Below, piece by piece: positions 45,451 to 54,044 of a stretch of DNA of 64,000 bases. Within the stretch, counting starts at the first letter, position 1. Every line of letters begins with the position of its first letter. The translations under genes were made by a program, and so were the position numbers. Source of the DNA: Roseovarius sp. (GTDB lineage Bacteria > Pseudomonadota > Alphaproteobacteria > Rhodobacterales > Rhodobacteraceae); assembly GCA_014359765.1 (NCBI GenBank), contig JACIYT010000002.1, positions 1 through 64,000 of the forward strand, written 5' to 3'. The notes beneath the pieces were generated by a model. The model was not told where the DNA came from and searched no databases. It worked only from the letters and a program-made list of their open reading frames with translations.

Positions 45451-46495
45451 GGCGCAGGACCTGCTCGGCTTCAGCATCGGGGCGAACCCGCCCCCCCGCC
45501 TTGATAAGGCGCTGGCGCGCGATGTGCCAGAGGCGGCGGCGCTGTCGCGCACACGGCTGGCGCGGCTGATCGAGGAGGGGGCGGTGCGCGTCAACGGCAC
45601 CGTCACCACGGCGATCAAGACAGCCGTGGCCGAGGGCGACCGGATCGAGATCGCCCTGCCCGAGACGCGCGAGAGCCACATGGCCCCCGAGGCGATCGCG
45701 CTTGCCGTGGTGCATGAGGATGACGACCTGATCGTGATCGACAAGCCCGCAGGCATGGTCGTCCACCCCGCGCCGGGCACGCCGTCGGGCACGCTGGTGA
45801 ACGCGCTACTGCATCATTGCGGCGCGGCGCTCTCGGGGGTGGGGGGCGCGCGGCGTCCCGGCATCGTGCACCGGATCGACAAGGACACGAGCGGCCTTCT
45901 GGTGGTGGCCAAGACCGATGCCGCGCATCAGGGCCTGGCCGCGCAATTCGCCGCCCACAGCGTCGAGCGCGCCTATCTCGCCGTGGTCCATGGCGTCCCC
46001 GATCCGGGCGATCCGCGTCTGCGCGGGCTGGCGGGCGTGGCCTTCGAGGCGGGGGGTGTGCTGCGCGTCACTACGCAGCTCGCCCGCCACCGCACCGACC
46101 GGCAGCGGCAGGCGGTGGTGGCCGCGGGCGGGCGGCGCGCGGTGACGCGCGCGCGCGTGATCGAGAGCTTTGGCAAGGTGGCGGCGCTGCTCGATTGTCG
46201 GCTGGAAACCGGGCGCACCCATCAGATCCGCGTCCACATGGCCCATGCCGGCCACGGGCTCATCGGCGATCCGGTCTATGGCGGGCAGCGCCGCCTGCCG
46301 GCGCGCGCCCTGCCCGAGGGCGGGGCCGCGGCGGCCGGGGCCTTTCCCCGGCAGGCGCTACATGCCCGGCTGCTGGGCTTTGTCCATCCGATCACGGGAG
46401 AGGCGCTGCGCTTTGAGGCGCCGCTGCCCGCCGACATGCGCGCCCTTCTCGCGGCGCTGCGCGGGGGCGATGAAAACCCCATGATTTTGAAATGA
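45449..46495 (+). CDS. rluD: 23S rRNA pseudouridine synthase (RluD/RluA family)
   Basis: 348 residues. An S4 RNA-binding domain (LSRTRLARLIEEGAVRVNG, about 35-53) precedes the catalytic domain with HRIDKDTSGLLVVAKT (catalytic Asp, near 145) and ETGRTHQIRVHMAHAGHGLIGDPVYGG. It modifies uridines in 23S rRNA (1911/1915/1917 if RluD proper). ATG at 45449 shares two bases with the opposite-strand start of the DUF6476 gene. rpoH follows 133 bases downstream. Confidence 0.92.
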   Translation: MAQDLLGFSIGANPPPRLDKALARDVPEAAALSRTRLARLIEEGAVRVNGTVTTAIKTAVAEGDRIEIALPETRESHMAPEAIALAVVHEDDDLIVIDKPAGMVVHPAPGTPSGTLVNALLHHCGAALSGVGGARRPGIVHRIDKDTSGLLVVAKTDAAHQGLAAQFAAHSVERAYLAVVHGVPDPGDPRLRGLAGVAFEAGGVLRVTTQLARHRTDRQRQAVVAAGGRRAVTRARVIESFGKVAALLDCRLETGRTHQIRVHMAHAGHGLIGDPVYGGQRRLPARALPEGGAAAAGAFPRQALHARLLGFVHPITGEALRFEAPLPADMRALLAALRGGDENPMILK

Positions 46496-46566
46496 TTTCC
46501 AGAAATATTTTACGGATTGCGTCGGAAATCGCGTCATCGCGCGTTAATACACATGACCTAGACTGT

Positions 46567-46595
46567 CCCGCAGCCGCGGGAGGCCCGTTCGGGCC
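46567..46595 (+). promoter_or_regulatory. Two tandem hairpins in the rpoH leader
   Basis: CCCGC-AGCC-GCGGG (46567-46580) and GGCCC-GTTC-GGGCC (46582-46595) sit back to back 33 bases before the rpoH start. The AT-rich stretch 46496-46560 upstream probably holds the promoter, but I cannot pick boxes with confidence. The hairpins could affect stability or translation of rpoH mRNA. Confidence 0.4.
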
Positions 46596-46628
46596 CTGAG
46601 AAACAAGACGATCAGGAGGGACGACAGC

Positions 46629-47525
46629 ATGGGCAATTTCGCAAACCTGCCTGCGCCGACGCCGGAGGGCGGGCTCAACCGCTACATGCAGGAGATCCGC
46701 AAGTTTCCGCTACTCGAGCCGGAAGAGGAATACATGCTCGCCAAACGCTGGGTGGAGGAGCACGATACCGAGGCCGCGCACAAGATGGTCACCAGCCACC
46801 TGCGCCTCGCCGCCAAGATCGCCATGGGCTATCGCGGCTATGGCCTGCCGCTGGCCGAGGTCATCTCGGAGGCGAATGTCGGGCTGATGCAGGCGGTCAA
46901 GCGGTTCGACCCGGAAAAGGGCTTTCGCCTCGCCACCTATGCGATGTGGTGGATCCGCGCCTCGATTCAGGAATATATCCTGCGCTCCTGGAGCCTTGTG
47001 AAGCTTGGCACCACCTCGGCGCAGAAGAAGCTCTTCTTCAACCTGCGCAAGGCCAAGGCGCGGCTCGGCGCGCTGGAAGAGGGCGATCTGCGCCCCGAGG
47101 CGGTGAAGAAGATCGCCCACGATCTCGGCGTGTCCGAAGAGGATGTGATCAGCATGAACCGCCGCATGTCCGGCGGCGATGCCTCGCTCAACGCCACCAT
47201 CGGGTCCGACGGCGACGGCGCGATGCAGTGGCAGGACTGGCTCGAGGATGAGGATGCCGATCAGGCCAGCGATTTCGAGGCGCGCGAGGAACTGGAGGCG
47301 CGGCGCGAATTGCTGGCGCAGGCGATGGACGTGCTCAACGAGCGCGAGCGCGACATCCTGACCCAACGCCGCCTGAGCGATGAGGTCGTCACGCTCGAGG
47401 ATCTGAGCACCCGCTATGGCGTGAGCCGCGAGCGGATCCGCCAGATCGAGGTGCGCGCCTTCGAGAAGCTGCAAAAGCGGATGCGCACCCTGGCCCAGGA
47501 AAAAGGCATGCTCGTCAGCAACTGA
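46629..47525 (+). CDS. rpoH: Heat-shock sigma factor RpoH (sigma-32)
   Basis: 298 residues with sigma regions 2 (EANVGLMQAVKRFDPEKGFRLATYAMWWIRASIQEYI), the RpoH box (QKKLFFNLRKAK) that separates sigma-32 from RpoD, and region 4 (LSTRYGVSRERIRQIEVRAFEKLQ). It directs RNA polymerase to heat-shock promoters such as the one before dnaK in this window. Rhodobacterales often carry two RpoH proteins; which one this is cannot be told here. Ribosome binding site AGGAGGGA before the ATG. Confidence 0.96.
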   Translation: MGNFANLPAPTPEGGLNRYMQEIRKFPLLEPEEEYMLAKRWVEEHDTEAAHKMVTSHLRLAAKIAMGYRGYGLPLAEVISEANVGLMQAVKRFDPEKGFRLATYAMWWIRASIQEYILRSWSLVKLGTTSAQKKLFFNLRKAKARLGALEEGDLRPEAVKKIAHDLGVSEEDVISMNRRMSGGDASLNATIGSDGDGAMQWQDWLEDEDADQASDFEAREELEARRELLAQAMDVLNERERDILTQRRLSDEVVTLEDLSTRYGVSRERIRQIEVRAFEKLQKRMRTLAQEKGMLVSN

Positions 47526-47592
47526 GCCTTGGCGCCTGCGCGCGGCTCGCATATCAAGGACACGGGGCCTGATGGGGGCGAGGGAGGCGGCG

Positions 47593-48648
47593 ATGCGGAT
47601 CGCGCACGGGTTGGCACTGGTTCTCGTCATGGTGATCGGGGCCTGTTCGCCGCGCCCCGTGGCGATGCGCGCCGAGCCGGTGCCCGAGGCCACCATCGTG
47701 CCGGTCTTTGGCGTCGCCGGGCGGCAGCTCGATACCGGCGAGTCGCTCTTTGGAAATGACCGGCCCCGCGACGTGACGCCGTTCCGCATCGACGTCTCGG
47801 TGCCGCCCACGCATCGCCCCGGACGGATCGCCTGGCCCAAGGTGGAACCTGACGCCGCCACCGATTTCGTCGTCGCCGATGCCGGCGTCTATCCCGACAT
47901 GCGGGCCATGGTTCGCGACATTCGCCGCAGCAGCCCCGAGCGCGAGACGCTGCTTTTCGTGCATGGCTACAACACCACCTTTTCCGAGGCGGTGTTCCGC
48001 ACCGCGCAGATCGTCACCGATTTCGAGGTGACGATGCCCGCGGTGGTCTTTGCCTGGCCCTCGGCGGGCGATCCGCGCGGCTATCTCTACGACCGCGACA
48101 GCGTGCTTTTCGCGCGCGATGATCTCGAGCGGACGCTGCGCGCGCTGCTTTCGCGGCCTGGCGAGAGGGTGTTCCTGATGGCGCATTCGATGGGCGCGCA
48201 TCTGACCATGGAGGCGCTGCGCCAGATCGCCCTCAAGGGCGATCGTGCGTTGCTCGACCGGCTGAGCGGTGTCGTGCTCGTCGCCCCCGATATCGACCCG
48301 GATATCTTCTCCCGTCAGGCGGCGGCGATCGGCACCCTGCCGCAGCCCTTCCTCATCTTCATCACCCAGCGGGATCGCGCGCTCAGCCTCTCGGGCTTCA
48401 TCACCGGGCGCAAGCCGCGTCTCGGCGTGCTCGCCGAGCCCGGCCAGATCGACCGCAGCGACGTGCAGGTGATCGACGTGAGCGATCTTGCGGAGGGTGG
48501 CCCGGCGCTCAATCATTCGGTGCCGTTCACCTCACCCACGGCGATTTCGCTGCTCAATTCGGTGATGACCCGGGCCGAGCGCGAGGGCCGGGGCCTCCTG
48601 CGCGCCATGGCCGATCATTTGCCGCTGATCCCGACCGGCCCTTACTGA
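47593..48648 (+). CDS. Alpha/beta-hydrolase lipoprotein (DUF900)
   Basis: 351 residues. Start ATG at 47593 with GAGGGAGG upstream; the lipobox VIGACS predicts an outer or inner membrane lipoprotein. DUF900 features: ERETLLFVHGYNTTFSEAVFR (oxyanion region), AHSMGAHLTMEALRQ (nucleophile Ser, near 197), VAPDIDPDIF and a C-terminal His (NHSVPF). Probably an esterase or lipase of unknown substrate. It is downstream of rpoH by 67 bases and on the same strand. Confidence 0.82.
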   Translation: MRIAHGLALVLVMVIGACSPRPVAMRAEPVPEATIVPVFGVAGRQLDTGESLFGNDRPRDVTPFRIDVSVPPTHRPGRIAWPKVEPDAATDFVVADAGVYPDMRAMVRDIRRSSPERETLLFVHGYNTTFSEAVFRTAQIVTDFEVTMPAVVFAWPSAGDPRGYLYDRDSVLFARDDLERTLRALLSRPGERVFLMAHSMGAHLTMEALRQIALKGDRALLDRLSGVVLVAPDIDPDIFSRQAAAIGTLPQPFLIFITQRDRALSLSGFITGRKPRLGVLAEPGQIDRSDVQVIDVSDLAEGGPALNHSVPFTSPTAISLLNSVMTRAEREGRGLLRAMADHLPLIPTGPY

Positions 48649-48687
48649 ACCCGTCTCCGCGGGCGTGAGGGGCGCAGGGCCGCGCCC

Positions 48688-49833
48688 TCACATCGCCGCG
48701 CGAAAGAGACGGTCGAGGGCTTCCCTTGTCAGGGGCACCGGGTTGCCGCCGCAGGACGGATCGGTGATGGCGCCCTGCACCAGATCGGGGATCGCCGCCT
48801 CGGTCACGCCGAGTGCGGCCAGCCCGCGGGGGATCCCGAGACTGTCGTTGAAGTCCTGCACAAAGGCGCGGAACCCGTCGAAGCCGCCCGCAATGCCCAG
48901 ATAGGCCGCCGCCCGGTCAAATCGGTCGCGGATCGCGCCCGCGTTGAAATCGAGCACGGCGGGCATGCAGACCGCGTTCGTGGTGCCGTGATGGGTGTTG
49001 AAACGGGCGCCCACCGGGTGGCTCATGGCATGGATCGCGCCAAGCCCCTTCTGGAACGCCGTCGCGCCCATGGCCGCCGCGCTCATCATCTGCGCGCGCG
49101 CCTCGATATCGCTGCCGTCGGCATAGGCGCGCGGCAGGTTCTCGATCACCAGCCGCATCCCTTCAAGCGCTATCCCGGCGCTCATCGGGTGGTAATGGGG
49201 CGAGGAAAACGCCTCGACGCAATGGGCAAAGGCGTCGAGCCCGGTGCCGGCGGTGATCGCGCGCGGCATTCCCACGGTCAGTTCCGGGTCGCAGATCACC
49301 ACCGTGGGCAGCATCCTGGGGTGAAAGATGATCTTCTTGGCATGGCTGACCGAATCGGTGATGACGCTTGCGCGCCCGACCTCGGACCCGGTTCCGGCGG
49401 TGGTGGGCACGGCGATGATGGGGGCGATGGCCTCCGAACTGGCGCGCGTCCACCAATCGCCCACATCCTCGAAATCCCACACAGGCCGCGTCTGGCCGGC
49501 CATGAAGGCCACGCATTTGCCAAGATCGAGCCCCGAGCCGCCGCCGAAGGCGATCACCCCGTCATGCCCGCCCGCCTTGAAGGCGGCGACACCGGCGGCA
49601 AGGTTCACCTCGTCGGGATTGGGATCGACCTCGGCGAAAAGCCCCGGCTCCAGCCCCGCCGCGCGCAGGATATCGAGCGCGCGCGCGGTGATCGGCAGGG
49701 GGGCAAGCCCCCGGTCGGTGATCAGCAGGGGCCGGGTGATCCCCGCCTGCGCGCAGGCGGCGGGCAGTTCCGCGATGCGGCCTGCCCCGAACCTGATCGC
49801 GGTCGGATAGGACCAGTTGGCGATGAGCGTCAT
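48688..49833 (-). CDS. Iron-containing alcohol dehydrogenase
   Basis: 381-residue NAD(P)-dependent group III dehydrogenase. GGGSGLDLGKCVAFM and VPTTAGTGSEVGRASV bind the nucleotide; the iron ligands lie in GTGLDAFAHCVEAFSS and HAMSHPVGARFNTHHG. ATG at 49833 with GAAGG upstream; the track start at 50157 runs through the aldehyde dehydrogenase relic. Its ATGA overlap with that relic's stop shows the two were once translated together. Substrate unknown; see the findings for a proposed amino-alcohol pathway. Confidence 0.9.
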   Translation of the reverse strand: MTLIANWSYPTAIRFGAGRIAELPAACAQAGITRPLLITDRGLAPLPITARALDILRAAGLEPGLFAEVDPNPDEVNLAAGVAAFKAGGHDGVIAFGGGSGLDLGKCVAFMAGQTRPVWDFEDVGDWWTRASSEAIAPIIAVPTTAGTGSEVGRASVITDSVSHAKKIIFHPRMLPTVVICDPELTVGMPRAITAGTGLDAFAHCVEAFSSPHYHPMSAGIALEGMRLVIENLPRAYADGSDIEARAQMMSAAAMGATAFQKGLGAIHAMSHPVGARFNTHHGTTNAVCMPAVLDFNAGAIRDRFDRAAAYLGIAGGFDGFRAFVQDFNDSLGIPRGLAALGVTEAAIPDLVQGAITDPSCGGNPVPLTREALDRLFRAAM

Positions 49834-50069
49834 GACGTGACCTTCTCGATGTGACAGGATTTCGTACGGGTGAGGTTGTGATGGCCGATGATCGGGAGCG
49901 CGCCGCCGCGCCCGGTCTGCTGGCCGCCGGTCCGGCACAGGCCCGGGTCGGGGTAATCGGCGCGGTTCATGCGGACGGTGCCGGTCTCGATCGCATCCCC
50001 CACCCGCACCGCGCGCGCCACATCGGCGGTCCGGAGCGAGGCGGTGAGGGCGAAGGGGCTGTCCTTCAC
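49830..50069 (-). pseudogene. Aldehyde dehydrogenase C-terminal relic
   Basis: About 79 codons in frame with the track ORF 49830-50795 match the end of NAD-dependent aldehyde dehydrogenases: VKDSPFALTASLRTADVARA, AIETGTVRMNRADYPDPGL, GRGGALPIIGHHNLTRTKS. The catalytic Cys/Glu core and NAD-binding domain are gone; the sequence upstream to the glutamine-synthetase stop (50070-50182) is not recognisable. Altered positions (for example CRTGGQQTGRG where W-TG--D-GRG is usual) suggest it is drifting. Its stop still overlaps the FeADH start as ATGA. Confidence 0.75.
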
Positions 50070-50182
50070 GCGACGGGTCGTCTTTTCGCCGAACCCGATA
50101 TCGCAAGGCGCGCCCCTTGCGCGTGGGCGGCGCGCCCGTTGCTTCATCTTTCCACAAATACTCATATCCGGCCTTGCCGCCC

Positions 50183-51544
50183 TCATGCCCGCTCGAAACC
50201 GCGCGCGATCTCGTAATCGGTCACGGCGCGGTCGAAATCCTCCTGCTCGACCTCGGCGGCACGGGTATAATGATCGACCACCCCATCGCCGAAGGCGCTG
50301 CGCAGCATGGTGGAGTGGCGAAATGCCTCCGTGGCCCGCGCCAGCGTGCGCGGCATGTCGCTCACATCCGCCATGCCATAGACATCGCCGCGCACCGGCT
50401 CGGGCAGGTCCAGCCCCTCCTCGATCCCCGCCAGCCCCGCCGCAAGCTGGCCGGCACAGGCGAGATAGGGGTTCATGTCCGAGCCGGGGATGCGGCATTC
50501 GATGCGCACGGCGCTGGTGCCCTCGCCGACGAGGCGAAAGCCGGCGGTGCGGTTGTCGATCGACCAGGCCACCTTGGTCGGCGCAAAGGTGCCCGGCACG
50601 AAACGCTTGTAGCTGTTGATACAGGGCGCCATCAGCAACATGCAGTCGGGCGCGTATTTCAGCAGCCCCGCCACATAGTGCCGCATCAGCGCCGACATGC
50701 CATGCGCGGCGCCCGCCTCGTGAAAGCCGTTCGCGCCGTCGCGAAACAGCGACTGGTGGATATGGGCGGCGCTGCCGACCCGGCGCGCGTGCCATTTGGG
50801 CAGGAAGGTCGCGGCATGGCCTTTCTGCGCGGCGATCTCCTTGATCGTGTGCTTGGCCAGCGTGTGCCGATCGCAGGCGGAGACCGCATCGCCGTAGCGG
50901 ATATTGAGCTCTTCCTGCCCGGCCTCGGCCTCGCCCTTCGAGTTCTCCACAGGGATGCCCATGGCAAAGAGCGCGTTGCGCACCGGACGCAGCACATGCT
51001 CGTCGCGGGTCGAGAACTGGATCGAGTAATCCTGGTTGTATTTCACCAGCGGGTCGAGCGCGCGAAAGCCGCTCTCGCGGATCGCGTCATAGCTGCGCTC
51101 GAAGAGAAAGAATTCCAGCTCGGTCGCCATCATCGGCGTCAGGCCCATGGCCTCGGCGCGGGCCACCTGCGCCTTGAGGATCTGGCGCGGGCTGTGCGGC
51201 ACCGGCGCATGGCTGTGGTGATCGAGGAAATCGCACAGCACCAGCGCCGTGCCCTCCAGCCAGGGCACCGGGCAGAGCGTCGCGAGGTCGGGCTTCATCG
51301 TGTAATCGCCATAGCCCGCTGCCCAGCTTGTCGCGGCATAGCCGTCGGGCGTGGCCATTTCCAGATCGGTGGCCAGCAGGTAATTGCAGCAATGGGTTTC
51401 CACATGCCCGCTTTCGAGGAAATTGGCGACGTGGAAGCGTTTGCCGACAAGGCGGCCCTGCATGTCCACGGCGCAGGCCAGAACGGTGTCGATCTCGCCG
51501 CTGTCGGCCTTGATCCTGAGGGCATCGAGAGTGAGGGCTGTCAT
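50183..51544 (-). CDS. Glutamine-synthetase-family gamma-glutamyl ligase
   Basis: 453 residues. The N-terminal beta-grasp half has DMQGRLVGKRF; the catalytic half shows ATELEFFLF (metal glutamate), AAHIHQSLF, NSYKRFVPGTFAPTKVAWSIDNRTAGFR and AVRIECRIPGSDMNPYLA. This is the pattern of PuuA/GlnA3/GlnA4/IpuC-type ligases that join glutamate to amines rather than ammonia. It has none of the adenylylation-site context of GlnA. Located between a TRAP transporter and dehydrogenase genes, it probably activates an imported amine. Confidence 0.85.
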   Translation of the reverse strand: MTALTLDALRIKADSGEIDTVLACAVDMQGRLVGKRFHVANFLESGHVETHCCNYLLATDLEMATPDGYAATSWAAGYGDYTMKPDLATLCPVPWLEGTALVLCDFLDHHSHAPVPHSPRQILKAQVARAEAMGLTPMMATELEFFLFERSYDAIRESGFRALDPLVKYNQDYSIQFSTRDEHVLRPVRNALFAMGIPVENSKGEAEAGQEELNIRYGDAVSACDRHTLAKHTIKEIAAQKGHAATFLPKWHARRVGSAAHIHQSLFRDGANGFHEAGAAHGMSALMRHYVAGLLKYAPDCMLLMAPCINSYKRFVPGTFAPTKVAWSIDNRTAGFRLVGEGTSAVRIECRIPGSDMNPYLACAGQLAAGLAGIEEGLDLPEPVRGDVYGMADVSDMPRTLARATEAFRHSTMLRSAFGDGVVDHYTRAAEVEQEDFDRAVTDYEIARGFERA

Positions 51545-51568
51545 GGTCTTGTGCTCCGGTGGGGCTTG

Positions 51569-51599
51569 GGAAGGGGGCCCGGCGCGCCGGCCCCCTTCC
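51569..51599 (-). promoter_or_regulatory. Strong intercistronic hairpin after dctP
   Basis: GGAAGGGGGCC and GGCCCCCTTCC form a perfect 11-bp stem around CGGCGCGCC, itself largely self-complementary. It lies 19 bases past the dctP stop and 25 before the ligase start. There is no T-run. Such hairpins protect the mRNA of binding-protein genes and reduce expression of what follows. Confidence 0.65.
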
Positions 51600-51617
51600 T
51601 GCGTTTCATGCGCGGTC

Positions 51618-52655
51618 TCAGCCGTTGGTATAGGGCGGGCCGGCCTGGTTGATGACCTCGTTATACTCGCGGAAGATGCCGACGATCTTCTGCTCGATTT
51701 CGCCTTCCTGCGCCACCTCGTTCCAGAAATCCTTGGCGGCGTTTTCCACCTCGGCCCATTCCTCGGCGGGCACGGTGCGCAGTTCCAGCTTGTCGCCGCG
51801 CGCCCTGAGCCGCGCCTCGCCGCCCCAATACCACTGGTTGCGATAGGTGTGGCTGGCCTCGGTCGCGGCCATCACCAGCTGCTTGAGATGGTCGGGCAGG
51901 TCGTTCCACTGGCGCTGGTTGACGAACCACGACCCGATCCAGGCACCCGAGATGTTGTTGGTCAGGAAATAGTCGGTCACATTCGCCCAGCCCACCGTGT
52001 AATCCTCGGTGATCCCCGACCAGGCCATGCCGTCAAGCTCGCCGGTCTGCACCGCGACCTCGGCATCCTCGTAGGGGATGTTCACCGGCACCACGCCGAA
52101 TTTCGCCAGGAACCGCCCCGCCGTCGGGAAGGTATAGAGCTTGAGCCCGTCGAGATCGGCGACCGACCTGATTTCCTTCCTGGTGTTGAAGTTGCACGGA
52201 TCCTGCCCCGCGGCCGAGATCCATTGCACGCCGACCTTGGCGTATTCCTCGCGCCATATATCGGCGAGGCCATACTGGTTGAAGAGCACGGGCACGTCGA
52301 GGATATGCTTGGTGGCGAAGGGGAAATAGCCGCCGAACTGCCGCAGCGGCGTGGGCGAGGCCATCGAATCGTCGTCTGAGTGCACCGCGTCGATGGTGCC
52401 GCGCTGAAGCGCCTGGAAGAGCTCGCCGGTGGGCACGATCTGATCGGCATAGAAGAGCTCGATCTCCATCTCGCCATTGGCCGCCTTGTTGACGTAATCG
52501 ACCATGGGCTTGGTCACATGCTCGCCCAGCGCGCCGCCGGCATAGGTCTGCATCCGCCAGCGGATCGGGGCCTGGGCCTTGACGATGGCGGGGCTGGCGA
52601 GCGTCGCCGCAGCACCCACCCCGGCGGTGGTGAGAAACTTTCTTCGGGTGGTCAT
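51618..52655 (-). CDS. dctP: TRAP transporter substrate-binding protein DctP (TakP-like)
   Basis: 345-residue periplasmic receptor with a Tat-type signal (TTRRKFLTTAGVGAAATLAS, cleavage after VKAQ). The body has DDDSMASPTPL, FPTAGRFLAKFGVVP, WSGITEDYTVGWANVTDYFL and SWFVNQRQWNDLP, very like the TakP-type subgroup that binds 2-oxo acids in Rhodobacter. The true ligand may differ given the island context. It follows dctM by 66 bases. Confidence 0.9.
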   Translation of the reverse strand: MTTRRKFLTTAGVGAAATLASPAIVKAQAPIRWRMQTYAGGALGEHVTKPMVDYVNKAANGEMEIELFYADQIVPTGELFQALQRGTIDAVHSDDDSMASPTPLRQFGGYFPFATKHILDVPVLFNQYGLADIWREEYAKVGVQWISAAGQDPCNFNTRKEIRSVADLDGLKLYTFPTAGRFLAKFGVVPVNIPYEDAEVAVQTGELDGMAWSGITEDYTVGWANVTDYFLTNNISGAWIGSWFVNQRQWNDLPDHLKQLVMAATEASHTYRNQWYWGGEARLRARGDKLELRTVPAEEWAEVENAAKDFWNEVAQEGEIEQKIVGIFREYNEVINQAGPPYTNG

Positions 52656-52721
52656 GTCGTCGTCCTCCTGCTGTTTGCTCGAATGGATCTGCTCCCTTGG
52701 CGGAGTTCTGGGGTTATCGCG

Positions 52722-54044
52722 TCATCCATAGACCAGCCGTGGCAGCCACAGCGCGATCTGCGGAAAGGCCATCACCAGCGCCAGCGCCACCGCCATCACC
52801 AGCACGAAAGGCAGGATCGAGCGGTAGATGTCGCGCAGGGTGATCTCGGGCGGGGCCATGGCCCGCATCAGAAACAGGTTGTAGCCGAAGGGCGGCGTCA
52901 TGTAGGCGATCTGCGTGGTGATCGTGTAGAGGACGCCATACCAGATCAGATCGAAGCCGAGCGCGCCCACAAGCGGCACATAGAGCGGCGCCACGATCAC
53001 CAGCATCGCCGTGTCGTCGAGAAACGTGCCCATGACGATGAAGCTGAGCTGCATCAGGATCAGGATCAGCCAGGGATCGAGGCCGAGCCTCCGTGTAAAG
53101 AGACTGTCGATCGCCTTGACCGCGCCCAGCCCGTCGAACACCGCGCCAAAGGCCAGCGCCGCGAGGATGATCCACATGAACATGCACGAGATCCCCAGCG
53201 TCATGCGCACCGAGGTCTCGAACACGGCGCGCGTCATCCGCCCCTTGATCACGGCGGCCATGAAGGCCGTCATCGCGCCGATGGCCGAGCTTTCGACCAG
53301 CGAGGTCCAGCCGTTGACGAAGGGCACCATCATCGCCGCGAAGATGAAGAGCGGCAAGAGCCCCGCGCGCAACAGCCGCAGCTTCTCGCGCATCGGCATG
53401 GTGCGTTCCTCGGGTGGCAGCACCGGGCCGAGCTGCGGCCGGAGGCGGCAGCGCAGCCAGATATAGAGGATGAAGAGCGCCGCCATCATCAGCCCCGGAA
53501 CGATCCCGGCAAGCCAGAGCTGCCCCACCGGCTGGCGCGCGATCATCGCATAGAGCACCAGCACCACCGAGGGCGGCACCAGGATCCCGAGGCTCGATCC
53601 GGCCTGAATGACGCCTGTCACCATGATCTTGTCATAGCCGCGGCGCAGCAGTTCGGGCAGCGCGATCGTCGCCCCGATCGCCATGCCCGCCACCGAAAGC
53701 CCGTTCATCGCCGAGACGAGCACCATCAGCCCGATCGTGCCGATGGCCAGCCCGCCCGGCACCGGCCCCATCCAGACGTGAAACATCCGGTAAAGGTCAT
53801 CGGCGATGCGGCTCTCGCTCATGACATAGCCCATGAAGATGAACATCGGCAGCGTCAGCAGCGGATACCATTTCATCAGCTTGATCGCCGAGGCAAAGGC
53901 GATGTCGAACCCGCCCCTGTCCCCCCAGAGCATCAGCGCGGCGATGACCGCGACAAAGCCGATCGCCCCGAACACGCGCTGCCCGGTGAACAGCATCGCC
54001 ATCATGGTCGCGAACATGAAGAGCGCGATCATCTCATGGGACAT
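52722..54044 (-). CDS. dctM: TRAP transporter large permease DctM
   Basis: 440 residues with about 12 membrane segments. Typical stretches: FGAIGFVAVIAALMLWG, GTIGLMVLVSAMNGLSVAGMAIGATIALPELLRRGYD and VPPSVVLVLYAMIARQPVGQLW, and a C-terminal GTFLDDTAMLVIVAPLYVPL. It carries Na+-coupled transport together with DctQ and DctP. It overlaps dctQ by 11 bases. Confidence 0.93.
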   Translation of the reverse strand: MSHEMIALFMFATMMAMLFTGQRVFGAIGFVAVIAALMLWGDRGGFDIAFASAIKLMKWYPLLTLPMFIFMGYVMSESRIADDLYRMFHVWMGPVPGGLAIGTIGLMVLVSAMNGLSVAGMAIGATIALPELLRRGYDKIMVTGVIQAGSSLGILVPPSVVLVLYAMIARQPVGQLWLAGIVPGLMMAALFILYIWLRCRLRPQLGPVLPPEERTMPMREKLRLLRAGLLPLFIFAAMMVPFVNGWTSLVESSAIGAMTAFMAAVIKGRMTRAVFETSVRMTLGISCMFMWIILAALAFGAVFDGLGAVKAIDSLFTRRLGLDPWLILILMQLSFIVMGTFLDDTAMLVIVAPLYVPLVGALGFDLIWYGVLYTITTQIAYMTPPFGYNLFLMRAMAPPEITLRDIYRSILPFVLVMAVALALVMAFPQIALWLPRLVYG

